Positions 1-5,791 of a DNA stretch of 8,371 nucleotides are shown here, piece by piece; position 1 is the first letter of the stretch, and each line of letters begins with the position of its first letter. Position numbers and translations under genes: made by a program. The DNA is from Patescibacteria group bacterium (lineage in GTDB: Bacteria > Patescibacteriota > Minisyncoccia > Minisyncoccales > Staskawiczbacteraceae), in contig JAHIEB010000063.1 of assembly GCA_018894075.1 (NCBI GenBank), positions 1 to 8,371 of the forward strand. Direction: 5' to 3'. The notes under the pieces were generated by a model, which saw nothing but the letters and a program-made list of their open reading frames with translations, did not search any database and had not been told where the DNA came from.

Positions 1-369
1 GATAAATTCCACTGGCAACACTGCTTCCCTGCTCACCACCGTGGCCCGAGCAAGGAAGTCTTCATTTTCTTGAAGCTCTTGGGGCAGAAACGGAATCATA
101 TCCCTGCCCGCTGCCACAAGATGAGTCTTAATGCCGTATCCTTCCAGCATTTTCATCCAGAAGTGATTCATAGCATTCAGGATCTTGCCTTTTTCGGGAA
201 CCAGAGCATTCAAGACAAAGTCAAAAATGCTAAGCCCGTCCGTGGCTACCGGAATCAGGACATCTGGATGTTGCGAGTTCGCATGCATGTCGCGGACCTT
301 ACCGCGACCAACTCGTTCCAGTCCGGGGTATTCTGGAACCCCGGCTCTTGCAGGCGACAAGCGTGCCAT
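1..369 (-). CDS. purC: SAICAR synthase (phosphoribosylaminoimidazole-succinocarboxamide synthase), N-terminal part
   Basis: Predicted to ligate aspartate to CAIR using ATP, giving SAICAR in cytosolic de novo purine synthesis. Only the first 123 residues are in the window; the gene continues past the left edge. Translating the minus strand from ATG at 369-367 gives the family's N-terminal signatures: GRGKVRD at residues 21-27 (ATP-binding lobe), ATDGLSIFDFVLN at 42-54 and VPEKGKIL at 58-65, then FW at 70-71. The visible part ends in LPVEF, matching the LPxE that precedes the conserved VRGY. The usual TDR-x-S has Gly instead of Arg at residue 45, as in divergent PurC branches. AAGGAG (377-382) lies 7 nt before ATG and fixes the start. 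It is monocistronic on its upstream side, with its own promoter nested in the sppA terminator. No other pur gene is visible. Family assignment is strong; activity cannot be judged from a fragment. Confidence 0.9.
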   Translation of the reverse strand, partial: MARLSPARAGVPEYPGLERVGRGKVRDMHANSQHPDVLIPVATDGLSIFDFVLNALVPEKGKILNAMNHFWMKMLEGYGIKTHLVAAGRDMIPFLPQELQENEDFLARATVVSREAVLPVEFI

Positions 370-404
370 AGGCGCTCTCCTTTCTTTGTTAAAGTGCGCA
401 TTGT

Positions 405-432
405 AAATAAAAAATAGCAGATTACTGCTATT
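405..432 (-). terminator. Intrinsic terminator of the rlmE-HAD-prmC-sppA operon
   Basis: On the minus strand AATAGCAG pairs with CTGCTATT (8 bp, loop TAAT) and is followed by TTTTATTT. The stem begins 3 nt after the sppA stop codon, so it closes the four-gene operon. It overlaps the predicted purC promoter. Confidence 0.8.
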
Positions 433-439
433 GTGTCAA
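411..439 (-). promoter_or_regulatory. Predicted sigma70-type promoter of purC, overlapping the sppA stop and terminator
   Basis: On the minus strand, TTGACA (439-434) and TATTTT (416-411) are separated by 17 nt, with TGC directly before the -10 (extended -10). A start near 404 would give a leader of about 35 nt containing the AAGGAG ribosome site. The -35 contains the TGA stop of sppA, and the spacer and -10 lie inside the sppA terminator hairpin and U-tract. The promoter call rests on consensus match and position only. Confidence 0.6.
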
Positions 440-1230
440 TCCAGAACGCAGATTTCAGTTTCCTCTTTTATCTGCTCTCGTACCCATTCTTTTGCATCCT
501 GTATACTTCCTATCTCATCAATTAATCCTTTGTTCAGCGCCTGACCAGCTGTCATTATTGAACCGTCAGCTAACTCCTCAACTTTTCTCCTGTCCATATT
601 CCTGTTCTTTGAAACAAGACTAACAAACTCATCGTTCAGTTTATAGACGAAGCTTAAAAGCAACTCTCTTTCTTTATCTGTTAAAGTTTTGTCCGGGTTT
701 GCAATATCTTTGAATTCGCCCGAGGAGATTTCCTGAAAATATATTCCTACGCTCTCATTGTTAAAAGAATAATCTAGATACGACATAGTAATCCCTATAT
801 TCCCCACCTCAGAGAATGCAGAAGCAAAAATCCTTTTAGCCCCGCTGGCGACCATATATGCAGCTGAATCCCCTGCTCCCCGAACAACAGCCACCGTGAG
901 CTTTGGAGAATTCCTTAGGGCGTCTGCTATCTCCTTCCCTGCCACTGGGGAACCACCGAAGGAATCGATGTCTAGGATTATGGCTTTTATTCTTTCATTT
1001 TTGTCAGCTGCTTCAATATATTCTAAAATCTTGTCTGCAGAAACTCCTTCACCAGAGACAACAATGTCTCCATGGGCCTTAATCACTAAAACATTGCATT
1101 GAGAAATTCCTTCTATGAAACAAAAAATCCTGATGGCTATAAAGCTGACTGCAAAGAAAACAAGAAGGATGCAAACAGCGTGAGTAGTATTCTTAAAAAT
1201 CCTGTGCTTTTTGTAAGCAGAGAGTGGCAT
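436..1230 (-). CDS. sppA: Short-form signal peptide peptidase SppA (peptidase family S49)
   Basis: Membrane-anchored serine protease that degrades cleaved signal peptides. The 264-residue protein has one N-terminal membrane segment (about residues 18-38), then a single S49 domain, as in the short bacterial type rather than the duplicated 618-residue E. coli form. Family landmarks: DSFGGSP at 89-95 (usual SPGG), the nucleophile context GDSAAYMVASGA with Ser122, the strand EVGNIG at 141-146, and SGEFKD with the probable general-base Lys174, then a C-terminal ADGSIMTAGQALNKGLIDEIG (221-241). The Ser/Lys dyad is thus intact, although the usual ASGGY is DSAAY here. It is the last gene of the operon; its ATG overlaps the prmC stop by 1 nt (TAATG). 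I see no good Shine-Dalgarno, so translation is probably coupled to prmC. Cellular substrates cannot be told from sequence. Confidence 0.87.
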   Translation of the reverse strand: MPLSAYKKHRIFKNTTHAVCILLVFFAVSFIAIRIFCFIEGISQCNVLVIKAHGDIVVSGEGVSADKILEYIEAADKNERIKAIILDIDSFGGSPVAGKEIADALRNSPKLTVAVVRGAGDSAAYMVASGAKRIFASAFSEVGNIGITMSYLDYSFNNESVGIYFQEISSGEFKDIANPDKTLTDKERELLLSFVYKLNDEFVSLVSKNRNMDRRKVEELADGSIMTAGQALNKGLIDEIGSIQDAKEWVREQIKEETEICVLD

Positions 1231-1934
1231 TACTTAATTGTACAATAATTCTTGCGCAATACAACATACCTGAATTTCCCATACTGGTCTTTTTCAAAGG
1301 TTCCTTTTATAAGCTTTGCAATTTCTCTTTTCTGAACAGGGTCAAACTCCATATATGCAACGCCGTTCTCCTTTAAGTGATATGGCAGTTCTGCTAGAAA
1401 TCTTTTTATTATCTCCATACCATTGTCTTTGGAAAACAAGGCATTGTGCGGTTCGTATTTTAAAACAGACTTCTGAACCTTTGATTTTCTTTTATATGAA
1501 ATATAGGGAGGGTTAGCAAAAATATAGTCATACTTTCCTGCTATATTGCTAAAAACATCAGAGCATATTATTCTGCCTTTGAGGTTATTTTGTTTTAGAT
1601 TAATTCTTATCTGCTTTAGGCATTTTTTGTCATTATCAGCAAAATCAACCGATGCCTTGGTGTTTTTCAAAACAGCTAAACCAATACATCCCGACCCTGA
1701 AAACATATCAAGGCACCTGCCCTTAACTTCTTTTAGAGCTTTCTCGGCCCAAAACTCTGTTTCTGGCCTGGGTATTAAGGGCTTTTGTGATAAATCTATT
1801 TTACAGCCTAAAAAAGAAACAAACCCGATGACATAATCTAGGGGCTCTCCGGCTTTTAGGCGCTTCAAATCCCTTTGAAAGTCCTTGGTAATCTTTCCCT
1901 TATGTTTTTCTTTAAGAAACCGAACTGATTGCAT
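1230..1934 (-). CDS. prmC: PrmC/HemK-family release factor glutamine methyltransferase
   Basis: Predicted SAM-dependent N5-methyltransferase acting on the glutamine of the GGQ motif in peptide-chain release factors, which raises termination efficiency. The 234-residue protein shows PLIPRPETE (52-60), the SAM-binding loop DMFSGSGCIG (76-85), an acidic Asp100 at the end of the next strand, and the diagnostic NPPY at 141-144, which holds the substrate glutamine. It is about 40 residues shorter than E. coli PrmC (277), and the loss is in the N-terminal helical domain that helps recognise the release factor. NPPY sits near 141 rather than about 183. The start is supported by GAGGA 8 nt upstream (1943-1947); this puts 23 nt of overlap with the upstream HAD gene. 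Other NPPY methyltransferases (rRNA or PrmB type) are possible, but the PRPETE motif favours PrmC. Confidence 0.85.
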   Translation of the reverse strand: MQSVRFLKEKHKGKITKDFQRDLKRLKAGEPLDYVIGFVSFLGCKIDLSQKPLIPRPETEFWAEKALKEVKGRCLDMFSGSGCIGLAVLKNTKASVDFADNDKKCLKQIRINLKQNNLKGRIICSDVFSNIAGKYDYIFANPPYISYKRKSKVQKSVLKYEPHNALFSKDNGMEIIKRFLAELPYHLKENGVAYMEFDPVQKREIAKLIKGTFEKDQYGKFRYVVLRKNYCTIK

Positions 1935-2529
1935 CTTTTAATTCCTCGATATTATGTATCAGAAAATCTGGTTTTAAGCTCTTTAGAAAATCCTCACTAC
2001 AGAATCCCCAGGTCACCGCTCCTGTTTTAATACCCAGCTTCTTTCCCACCTCAATCTCATGATTGGTGTCCCCTATTATTAGGGTTTCTTTTAGCTCCAG
2101 ATTATACTTTTTTAGCAAATCAGATACTGCTTTTTCTTTATCATGTAAATCTATTAAAACATCATCAAAAACAGAGGAAAGCTGAAAATCCTCAATCTCC
2201 TTTAGTATTGTGAAAGGATAGTCCCCACTTGCCACAAATAATCTTTTATTTTTCTCGCTCTTAATCAACTGGCAAATCCCGGGGTATGCTTTAGCCTTCG
2301 GGCTTTTAGCAATTGCTCTTTTATACAGCTCCTTTTCCTCTTCCAATGTTATTTTTGGAAAGTACTTAGAGTAAAAGGCCATATACGGCTGACGCCATTC
2401 TTTTTTCAACTCGCTCGAAGAAATACTGGGAAGTCCGTGCTCTTTAAGCATTCTATTAACTACATTAAAATGGTCGTCAATGCAGTCTTTCACAACGCCG
2501 GACCAGTCAAAGATAATGTTTTTAATCAT
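1912..2529 (-). CDS. HAD-superfamily hydrolase with Asp-x-Ser in motif I
   Basis: A 205-residue haloacid dehalogenase-fold protein of the phosphoglycolate phosphatase-like (alpha-helical cap) group. Motif I is IIFDWSGVV (5-13) with nucleophile Asp8. Motif II is probably Ser101 in FVASGD, motif III is Lys131 or Lys133, and motif IV is IIGDTNHE (151-158), the Mg2+-binding acidic site followed by GKKLGIKTGAVTWG, typical of the family. The residue two after the nucleophile, usually Asp acting as general acid/base, is Ser10. Phosphonoacetaldehyde hydrolases also lack Asp there (DxA), so the protein need not be inactive, but ordinary phosphatase chemistry is doubtful. The substrate is unknown. Its ATG overlaps the rlmE stop (ATGA, 4 nt) and I see no Shine-Dalgarno, which indicates translational coupling within the rlmE operon. 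Confidence 0.82.
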   Translation of the reverse strand: MIKNIIFDWSGVVKDCIDDHFNVVNRMLKEHGLPSISSSELKKEWRQPYMAFYSKYFPKITLEEEKELYKRAIAKSPKAKAYPGICQLIKSEKNKRLFVASGDYPFTILKEIEDFQLSSVFDDVLIDLHDKEKAVSDLLKKYNLELKETLIIGDTNHEIEVGKKLGIKTGAVTWGFCSEDFLKSLKPDFLIHNIEELKDAISSVS

Positions 2530-3113
2530 TTTTTGGCTACGATATAGAATTCCTTACTTCTTTTGATTACAGCTTGCGGCCTTGCCCTTTTAACTGTTTT
2601 AAATGCTTTCTGAACTTCTCTAACAAAGTCGTCAGTCCCCTCTCCTTCAAATATCTTACATACAAAGACTCCTTTGTCCTTAAGAACAAGCTTGGCGATA
2701 TCAAAAGCAGTTTCTGAAAGTTCCAACGAGAGCCCGACATCCTTCCAAGCAATTCCCGTTGTTTTGGGAGCCATGTCTGCTACCACAACATCGCATTTTG
2801 CCTTCCACTCTTTCAACTCCTCTTCAGACACATCTCTGACGTCTTTCCTTAAAAAACCCATATTCGGTTTTATTTGGATTTTTACGTCTTCAATGTCTAT
2901 TCCCAAAACCCTTCCTTTGCTCCCTATCTTTTCTGATATGTATGCAAGCCAGGAGCCAGGAGAGGCTCCTAGGTCAAGAACAATGTCCCCCTTTCGAAAG
3001 ATTCTAAGATTCTCGTCCATTTCCTTCAGCTTATACACTGACCTTGCGGGATATCCTTCTCGATGGGCTTTTCTGGTGTAATATTCTGTTTTGTATAAAT
3101 CCTTTCTATACAT
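2526..3113 (-). CDS. rlmE: 23S rRNA 2'-O-ribose methyltransferase RlmE (FtsJ/RrmJ)
   Basis: Predicted to methylate the 2'-OH of U2552 in the A-loop of 23S rRNA on the 50S subunit, a late assembly step. The 195 residues nearly match E. coli RlmE (209). The start region ARSVYKL carries catalytic Lys28, the SAM loop is DLGASPGSW (47-55), VADMAPKTTG carries Asp113, VCKIFEGEG carries Lys153, and SKEFYIVA carries Glu188. The complete K-D-K-E tetrad is therefore present. It is the first gene of the operon with the HAD, prmC and sppA genes. There is no Shine-Dalgarno before ATG, and the best promoter match would start transcription at or within a base or two of the ATG, suggesting a leaderless message. 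It is divergent from the small gene at 3191. Confidence 0.93.
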   Translation of the reverse strand: MYRKDLYKTEYYTRKAHREGYPARSVYKLKEMDENLRIFRKGDIVLDLGASPGSWLAYISEKIGSKGRVLGIDIEDVKIQIKPNMGFLRKDVRDVSEEELKEWKAKCDVVVADMAPKTTGIAWKDVGLSLELSETAFDIAKLVLKDKGVFVCKIFEGEGTDDFVREVQKAFKTVKRARPQAVIKRSKEFYIVAKK

Positions 3114-3119
3114 AGTTTG

Positions 3120-3148
3120 ATGATAGAATATATTGAAAATAATTTAAA
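3120..3148 (-). promoter_or_regulatory. Candidate promoter of the rlmE operon (leaderless start)
   Basis: On the minus strand TTTAAA (3148-3143) and TATCAT (3125-3120) are 17 nt apart. A start about 7 nt downstream falls on the rlmE ATG at 3113. The -35 is weak (4 of 6 matches) and other AT-rich hexamers occur nearby, so this is tentative. It overlaps the divergent promoter of the 3191 gene. Confidence 0.4.
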
Positions 3149-3160
3149 GCATGCTATACT
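3133..3160 (+). promoter_or_regulatory. Predicted strong promoter of the small zinc-ribbon gene
   Basis: TTGAAA (3133-3138), 16 nt spacer, TATACT (3155-3160), with TGC immediately before the -10 (extended -10). A start near 3167 leaves a leader of about 24 nt with a GGGAGA ribosome site. It is one of the best sigma70-type matches in the window. Confidence 0.7.
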
Positions 3161-3190
3161 GCTGACAGGTCTTTAATATAGGGAGAAGAT

Positions 3191-3457
3191 ATGAGACCGA
3201 TCGTGCTGACCGGGCTCGGAGAGACATTAACAAGAGTAGGAAACGGAGACTCAAAAACTGATAAAGACCGCATAAGTGTCGAGCAACCGCTATTTGCTGT
3301 CGGGGTGCATGAACACTGCGATGGCCTGTTTGACATGAGACCGGTTTCTCTAACGCATAAAGCATTGGTGTGCAATATGTGTAATCTGCGGATCACTCTC
3401 CCAGTGGGCATAAAAACATACGGCCAGCTGCGACAATACCTGAAAAGGCATCGGTAG
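3191..3457 (+). CDS. Small zinc-ribbon-like protein, function unknown
   Basis: An 88-residue protein that I do not recognise as a named family. The first 35 or so residues are polar and look flexible. The rest could form a single zinc-binding unit: VHEHCDG (His40, His42, Cys43), then VCNMCNLR with Cys61-x2-Cys64, a knuckle followed by a short beta strand ITLPV, and a C-terminal helix rich in Arg/Lys (TYGQLRQYLKRHR). The CxxC plus upstream His/Cys spacing suits a treble-clef or ribbon fold; nucleic-acid or protein binding is a guess. GGGAG lies just before ATG, and a strong promoter and terminator frame the gene, which supports it as real. It is the only plus-strand gene between the two minus-strand operons. 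The TAG stop sits in the loop of the terminator hairpin. Confidence 0.72.
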   Translation: MRPIVLTGLGETLTRVGNGDSKTDKDRISVEQPLFAVGVHEHCDGLFDMRPVSLTHKALVCNMCNLRITLPVGIKTYGQLRQYLKRHR

Positions 3458-3474
3458 GATGCCTTTCTTTTTTT
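3444..3474 (+). terminator. Terminator of the small zinc-ribbon gene, probably bidirectional
   Basis: AAAGGCATC pairs with GATGCCTTT (9 bp, loop GGTAG), followed by CTTTTTTT. The loop contains the TAG stop of the 3191 gene. Read on the minus strand, GGCATC/GATGCC is followed by TTTT, so it can also end the rplU operon, whose TAA stop (3475-3473) abuts the hairpin. Confidence 0.88.
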
Positions 3475-3781
3475 ACCCGAGTTTTGTAATCTCTATTTCA
3501 GTATAAAGCTGCCTGTGGCCCATTTTCTTTTGGTACCTTTTCTTCGGCTTATACTTATAGATAGTAATCTTGTCTCCTTTGGCCTGTTTTAGCACCTTTG
3601 CCTCAACTTTCGCTTCCTTAACAAAAGGATTCCCTATTTCAACGCTTTTTCCATTGTCTAAAAGCAAAACCTCGGGAAAGACCACTAAGTCCCCTTCTTT
3701 TGCCTCTATCTTCTCTATTTTCAACTTATCTCCTATTGAGACCTTGTATTGCTTTCCGCCTGTTTTAAATACTGCCAACAT
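3473..3781 (-). CDS. rplU: 50S ribosomal protein L21 (bL21)
   Basis: Ribosomal protein that binds 23S rRNA near domain V together with L20. The 102 residues match the usual length. The start MLAVFKTGGKQYKV is the classic N-terminus, and the C-terminal signature YKPKKRYQKKMGHRQLYTEI (77-96) contains the conserved K-K...GHRQ-x2-T rRNA-binding loop. It is the last gene of the permease-exchanger-rmuC-rplU operon, 5 nt after rmuC; a weak GGAAG about 11 nt upstream lies inside the rmuC end. In many bacteria rplU is followed by rpmA (L27); here the operon ends with a terminator and a convergent gene instead. Confidence 0.97.
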   Translation of the reverse strand: MLAVFKTGGKQYKVSIGDKLKIEKIEAKEGDLVVFPEVLLLDNGKSVEIGNPFVKEAKVEAKVLKQAKGDKITIYKYKPKKRYQKKMGHRQLYTEIEITKLG

Positions 3782-3786
3782 ATGCT

Positions 3787-4794
3787 TTATTCTTCCAATA
3801 GAGGGTCTTTAACCTCTTCTATTGTTTTTATATTAGTTTCTTTACCAGTTATTTTTACCACATCTTTGTCTATCTTTGCAAGCTCTCGAGCCGCTTTATT
3901 GTAGGAGCTGACCGAGGTTTGCATATGCGAGCCCAGCCTATTCATATGTTCAGAATATACTCCAACGTGCTTGCCGAGCCTCTCAACCTCCCGGATAATC
4001 AGCTGAGCCTCCTCTGAAATCTTCTGATTTTTAAGGCCCTGTAAGACTGTCTGCAAATATGCCAAGAAAGATGTCGGAGAGACAATAACAACCTTCTTTT
4101 TGCCGGCATAATATATGAGGTTGTCGTCTGAAACAGCCCCCACTTTGTTTATCAGAAGGTCGTAATATACAGCTTCGGAAGGAATGAACATAAAAGCAAA
4201 ATCCATTGTGTTTTCCTCCGGCCTTACATATTTTGAAGTTTCCTCGATTCTAGTTTTTAAATCAGAGACAAATAAAGATTCATATTTCTTCCTCTCCTGC
4301 GGCTCGCGCGACTCCAATATCCTGTTGTAATTCTCCAGACTGAACTTTGAATCAATGGGAATTATCCTTTTGTCTACAATTACAACAGCATCAACAATCT
4401 CCCCATTTGAAAAGGGAAACTGCATTTTAAAACTCCCTGGAGGCAAAACATTCTTAAGAACAGTTTCAAGATAATATTCACCCAATACCCCTCTTTGCTT
4501 GGGGTTTTTCAAAATATCCTGCAATCCCCTCAACTGGTCGGCAAAGTTGACAACCTGCTTATTTGTCTCATCCAACCTAGTAAGCTTTTCAGTTACGTTC
4601 TGGATAATGGAAGCGCTCTGGGAAAACTGCGACTGCATTGTCTTTGCTGATTCAGAAAGCTTTGAATCAAGCACCTGGTTAATGTGGTTTAACTGCTGTG
4701 AGAGCATTACAAAAGACTGGTCTTTTCTTCTAAAAAACAGGGTGAGGAGCAGTAAGCCGAGCAATATAGCAGAGGTGATTAGAAATATATCCAT
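3787..4794 (-). CDS. rmuC: RmuC-family protein (predicted nuclease-fold, DNA recombination)
   Basis: RmuC limits inversion at short inverted repeats in E. coli; the family has a restriction-endonuclease-like core, and its biochemical activity is poorly defined. The 335-residue protein is shorter than the E. coli form (475). It has an N-terminal membrane anchor (about 2-21), a helical coiled-coil-like stretch (about 28-95), then the RmuC domain: KNPKQRGVLGEYYLETVL (96-113, family RGxxGE), VDAVVIVDKRIIPIDSKF (134-151) with Asp135, Asp148 and Lys150 as candidate PD-(D/E)xK residues, FMFIPSEAVYY (201-211) and VSPTSFLAYL (238-247). Most of the shortening is in the coiled coil. It starts 1 nt after the exchanger stop and shows no Shine-Dalgarno, so it is probably translationally coupled. 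Confidence 0.9.
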   Translation of the reverse strand: MDIFLITSAILLGLLLLTLFFRRKDQSFVMLSQQLNHINQVLDSKLSESAKTMQSQFSQSASIIQNVTEKLTRLDETNKQVVNFADQLRGLQDILKNPKQRGVLGEYYLETVLKNVLPPGSFKMQFPFSNGEIVDAVVIVDKRIIPIDSKFSLENYNRILESREPQERKKYESLFVSDLKTRIEETSKYVRPEENTMDFAFMFIPSEAVYYDLLINKVGAVSDDNLIYYAGKKKVVIVSPTSFLAYLQTVLQGLKNQKISEEAQLIIREVERLGKHVGVYSEHMNRLGSHMQTSVSSYNKAARELAKIDKDVVKITGKETNIKTIEEVKDPLLEE

Positions 4795-4795
4795 T

Positions 4796-5791
4796 TTAAT
4801 GCATTAAAAAGTTAAACCAGGAGCGCTCGATATATCCTTTTAGAAAAATCTCGGTTATTAAAAACAAAACATATAGCCCGATCATAAAGAATGCTTCTTT
4901 TTTGGTAAAAGCCTGCTTTGTTTTGACAAAGTAAAGGAAGGCAATAGCTGAAATTACTAAAAAGATGCGGGCAATGGCAAATGAGGAAAAATCAATAATA
5001 TATATGGGGGAGATTAAAGAAACTACACCTAAAACTAAGGTGGCAGGCAGAATAACTGCGCCCATAGAGTCGCCAAGAATCATCCATGGCTCGTTCTTCT
5101 TGGCTGATTGCACATCAAAGTATATTTCAGGCAAAGCGCTGCCTGGACCGGTAATTAAAACTCCGATAAGTATCAGAGACAACCCCAATGATGCAGCAAA
5201 TTGATTGGCAGAAACAACAATGCCCTGCGCAGCAATAATTAAAAGCAGGATTCCAGCTACAAGCTTTACGATATCAAAAACGAATTTTTTGAATTCTGAT
5301 ACGCTCTTCGTCCCTTTATACACTTTGGTAAAACGCTCCTGCTTTGAGAACAGCCATATTACGTATAAGAGAAAGGTCAGTATTAAAACAGCTCCATCAA
5401 TGCGCGACAGGTTTCCGTCAAGGGTTAAAAGCAAGGGTAGCAAAACAGCAGCAAAAGCAATTACAGCTGTCATTTGTATTGTCTTGCTCTTGGCAGGTAT
5501 GTTTTTCTTGCAAAACATAGCGGCAATGGCAGCAGATAAAGTAAGAGCAGCCAGATTATTGCCAGCCACATCTCCGAAGGAAAGTTGAGGAAACCCGCGC
5601 AAAGCAGATGAAATACCCACAAACAGATTAGGCAAAGTGGCAGCTGACGCCATAATAAAAAAAGCCACCACAAACTCTCTCCAACCCAGAAATCTTGCCA
5701 CCCGCATAAGCCCGCTCATTATCCACTCCCCTGCTACATAGAATCCTGCGCAGCAGAGAAGGAAAAGAAGAATGTAAAAAAATATCACCAT
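4796..5791 (-). CDS. CaCA-superfamily (sodium/calcium exchanger-like) membrane protein with altered alpha motifs
   Basis: A 331-residue, roughly ten-helix integral membrane protein with the two-fold repeat of the Ca2+/cation antiporter superfamily. Repeat alpha-1 is at about 36-85 (GWREFVVAFF, ASAATLPN, LRGFPQLSFGDVAGNNLA) and alpha-2 at about 201-256 (SLGLSLILIG, GPGSALPE, AKKNEPWMILGDSMGA). A charged cytoplasmic linker lies near 149-170. In the canonical family both repeats carry G-T-S-x-P-E and G-N-x-x-G-S-N. Here alpha-1 has Asn55 in place of the ion-binding Glu, alpha-2 keeps Glu222, and the second motifs read GDVAGNN and GDSMGAV. The fold is clear; ion specificity, and transport itself, are uncertain. 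Its start overlaps the permease stop by 7 nt, with no Shine-Dalgarno seen. Confidence 0.82.
   Translation of the reverse strand: MVIFFYILLFLLCCAGFYVAGEWIMSGLMRVARFLGWREFVVAFFIMASAATLPNLFVGISSALRGFPQLSFGDVAGNNLAALTLSAAIAAMFCKKNIPAKSKTIQMTAVIAFAAVLLPLLLTLDGNLSRIDGAVLILTFLLYVIWLFSKQERFTKVYKGTKSVSEFKKFVFDIVKLVAGILLLIIAAQGIVVSANQFAASLGLSLILIGVLITGPGSALPEIYFDVQSAKKNEPWMILGDSMGAVILPATLVLGVVSLISPIYIIDFSSFAIARIFLVISAIAFLYFVKTKQAFTKKEAFFMIGLYVLFLITEIFLKGYIERSWFNFLMH

Noticed and set aside
70..417. A 115-residue open frame on the plus strand opposite purC
   Set aside because: The minus strand encodes clear PurC motifs with a good ribosome site; the plus frame has no recognisable features and runs through the purC leader and the sppA terminator.
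2674..3081. A 135-residue plus-strand open frame inside rlmE
   Set aside because: It lies opposite the intact K-D-K-E methyltransferase and its composition is that of an antisense shadow.
3114..3190. The divergent spacer as a riboswitch or toxin-antitoxin-type operator
   Set aside because: Only 77 bases, fully used by two overlapping promoters and a ribosome site; no further structure is visible.
5205..5588. A 127-residue plus-strand open frame inside the CaCA-like gene
   Set aside because: It is antisense to well-placed membrane helices and the alpha repeats of the exchanger-like protein, and has no ribosome site.
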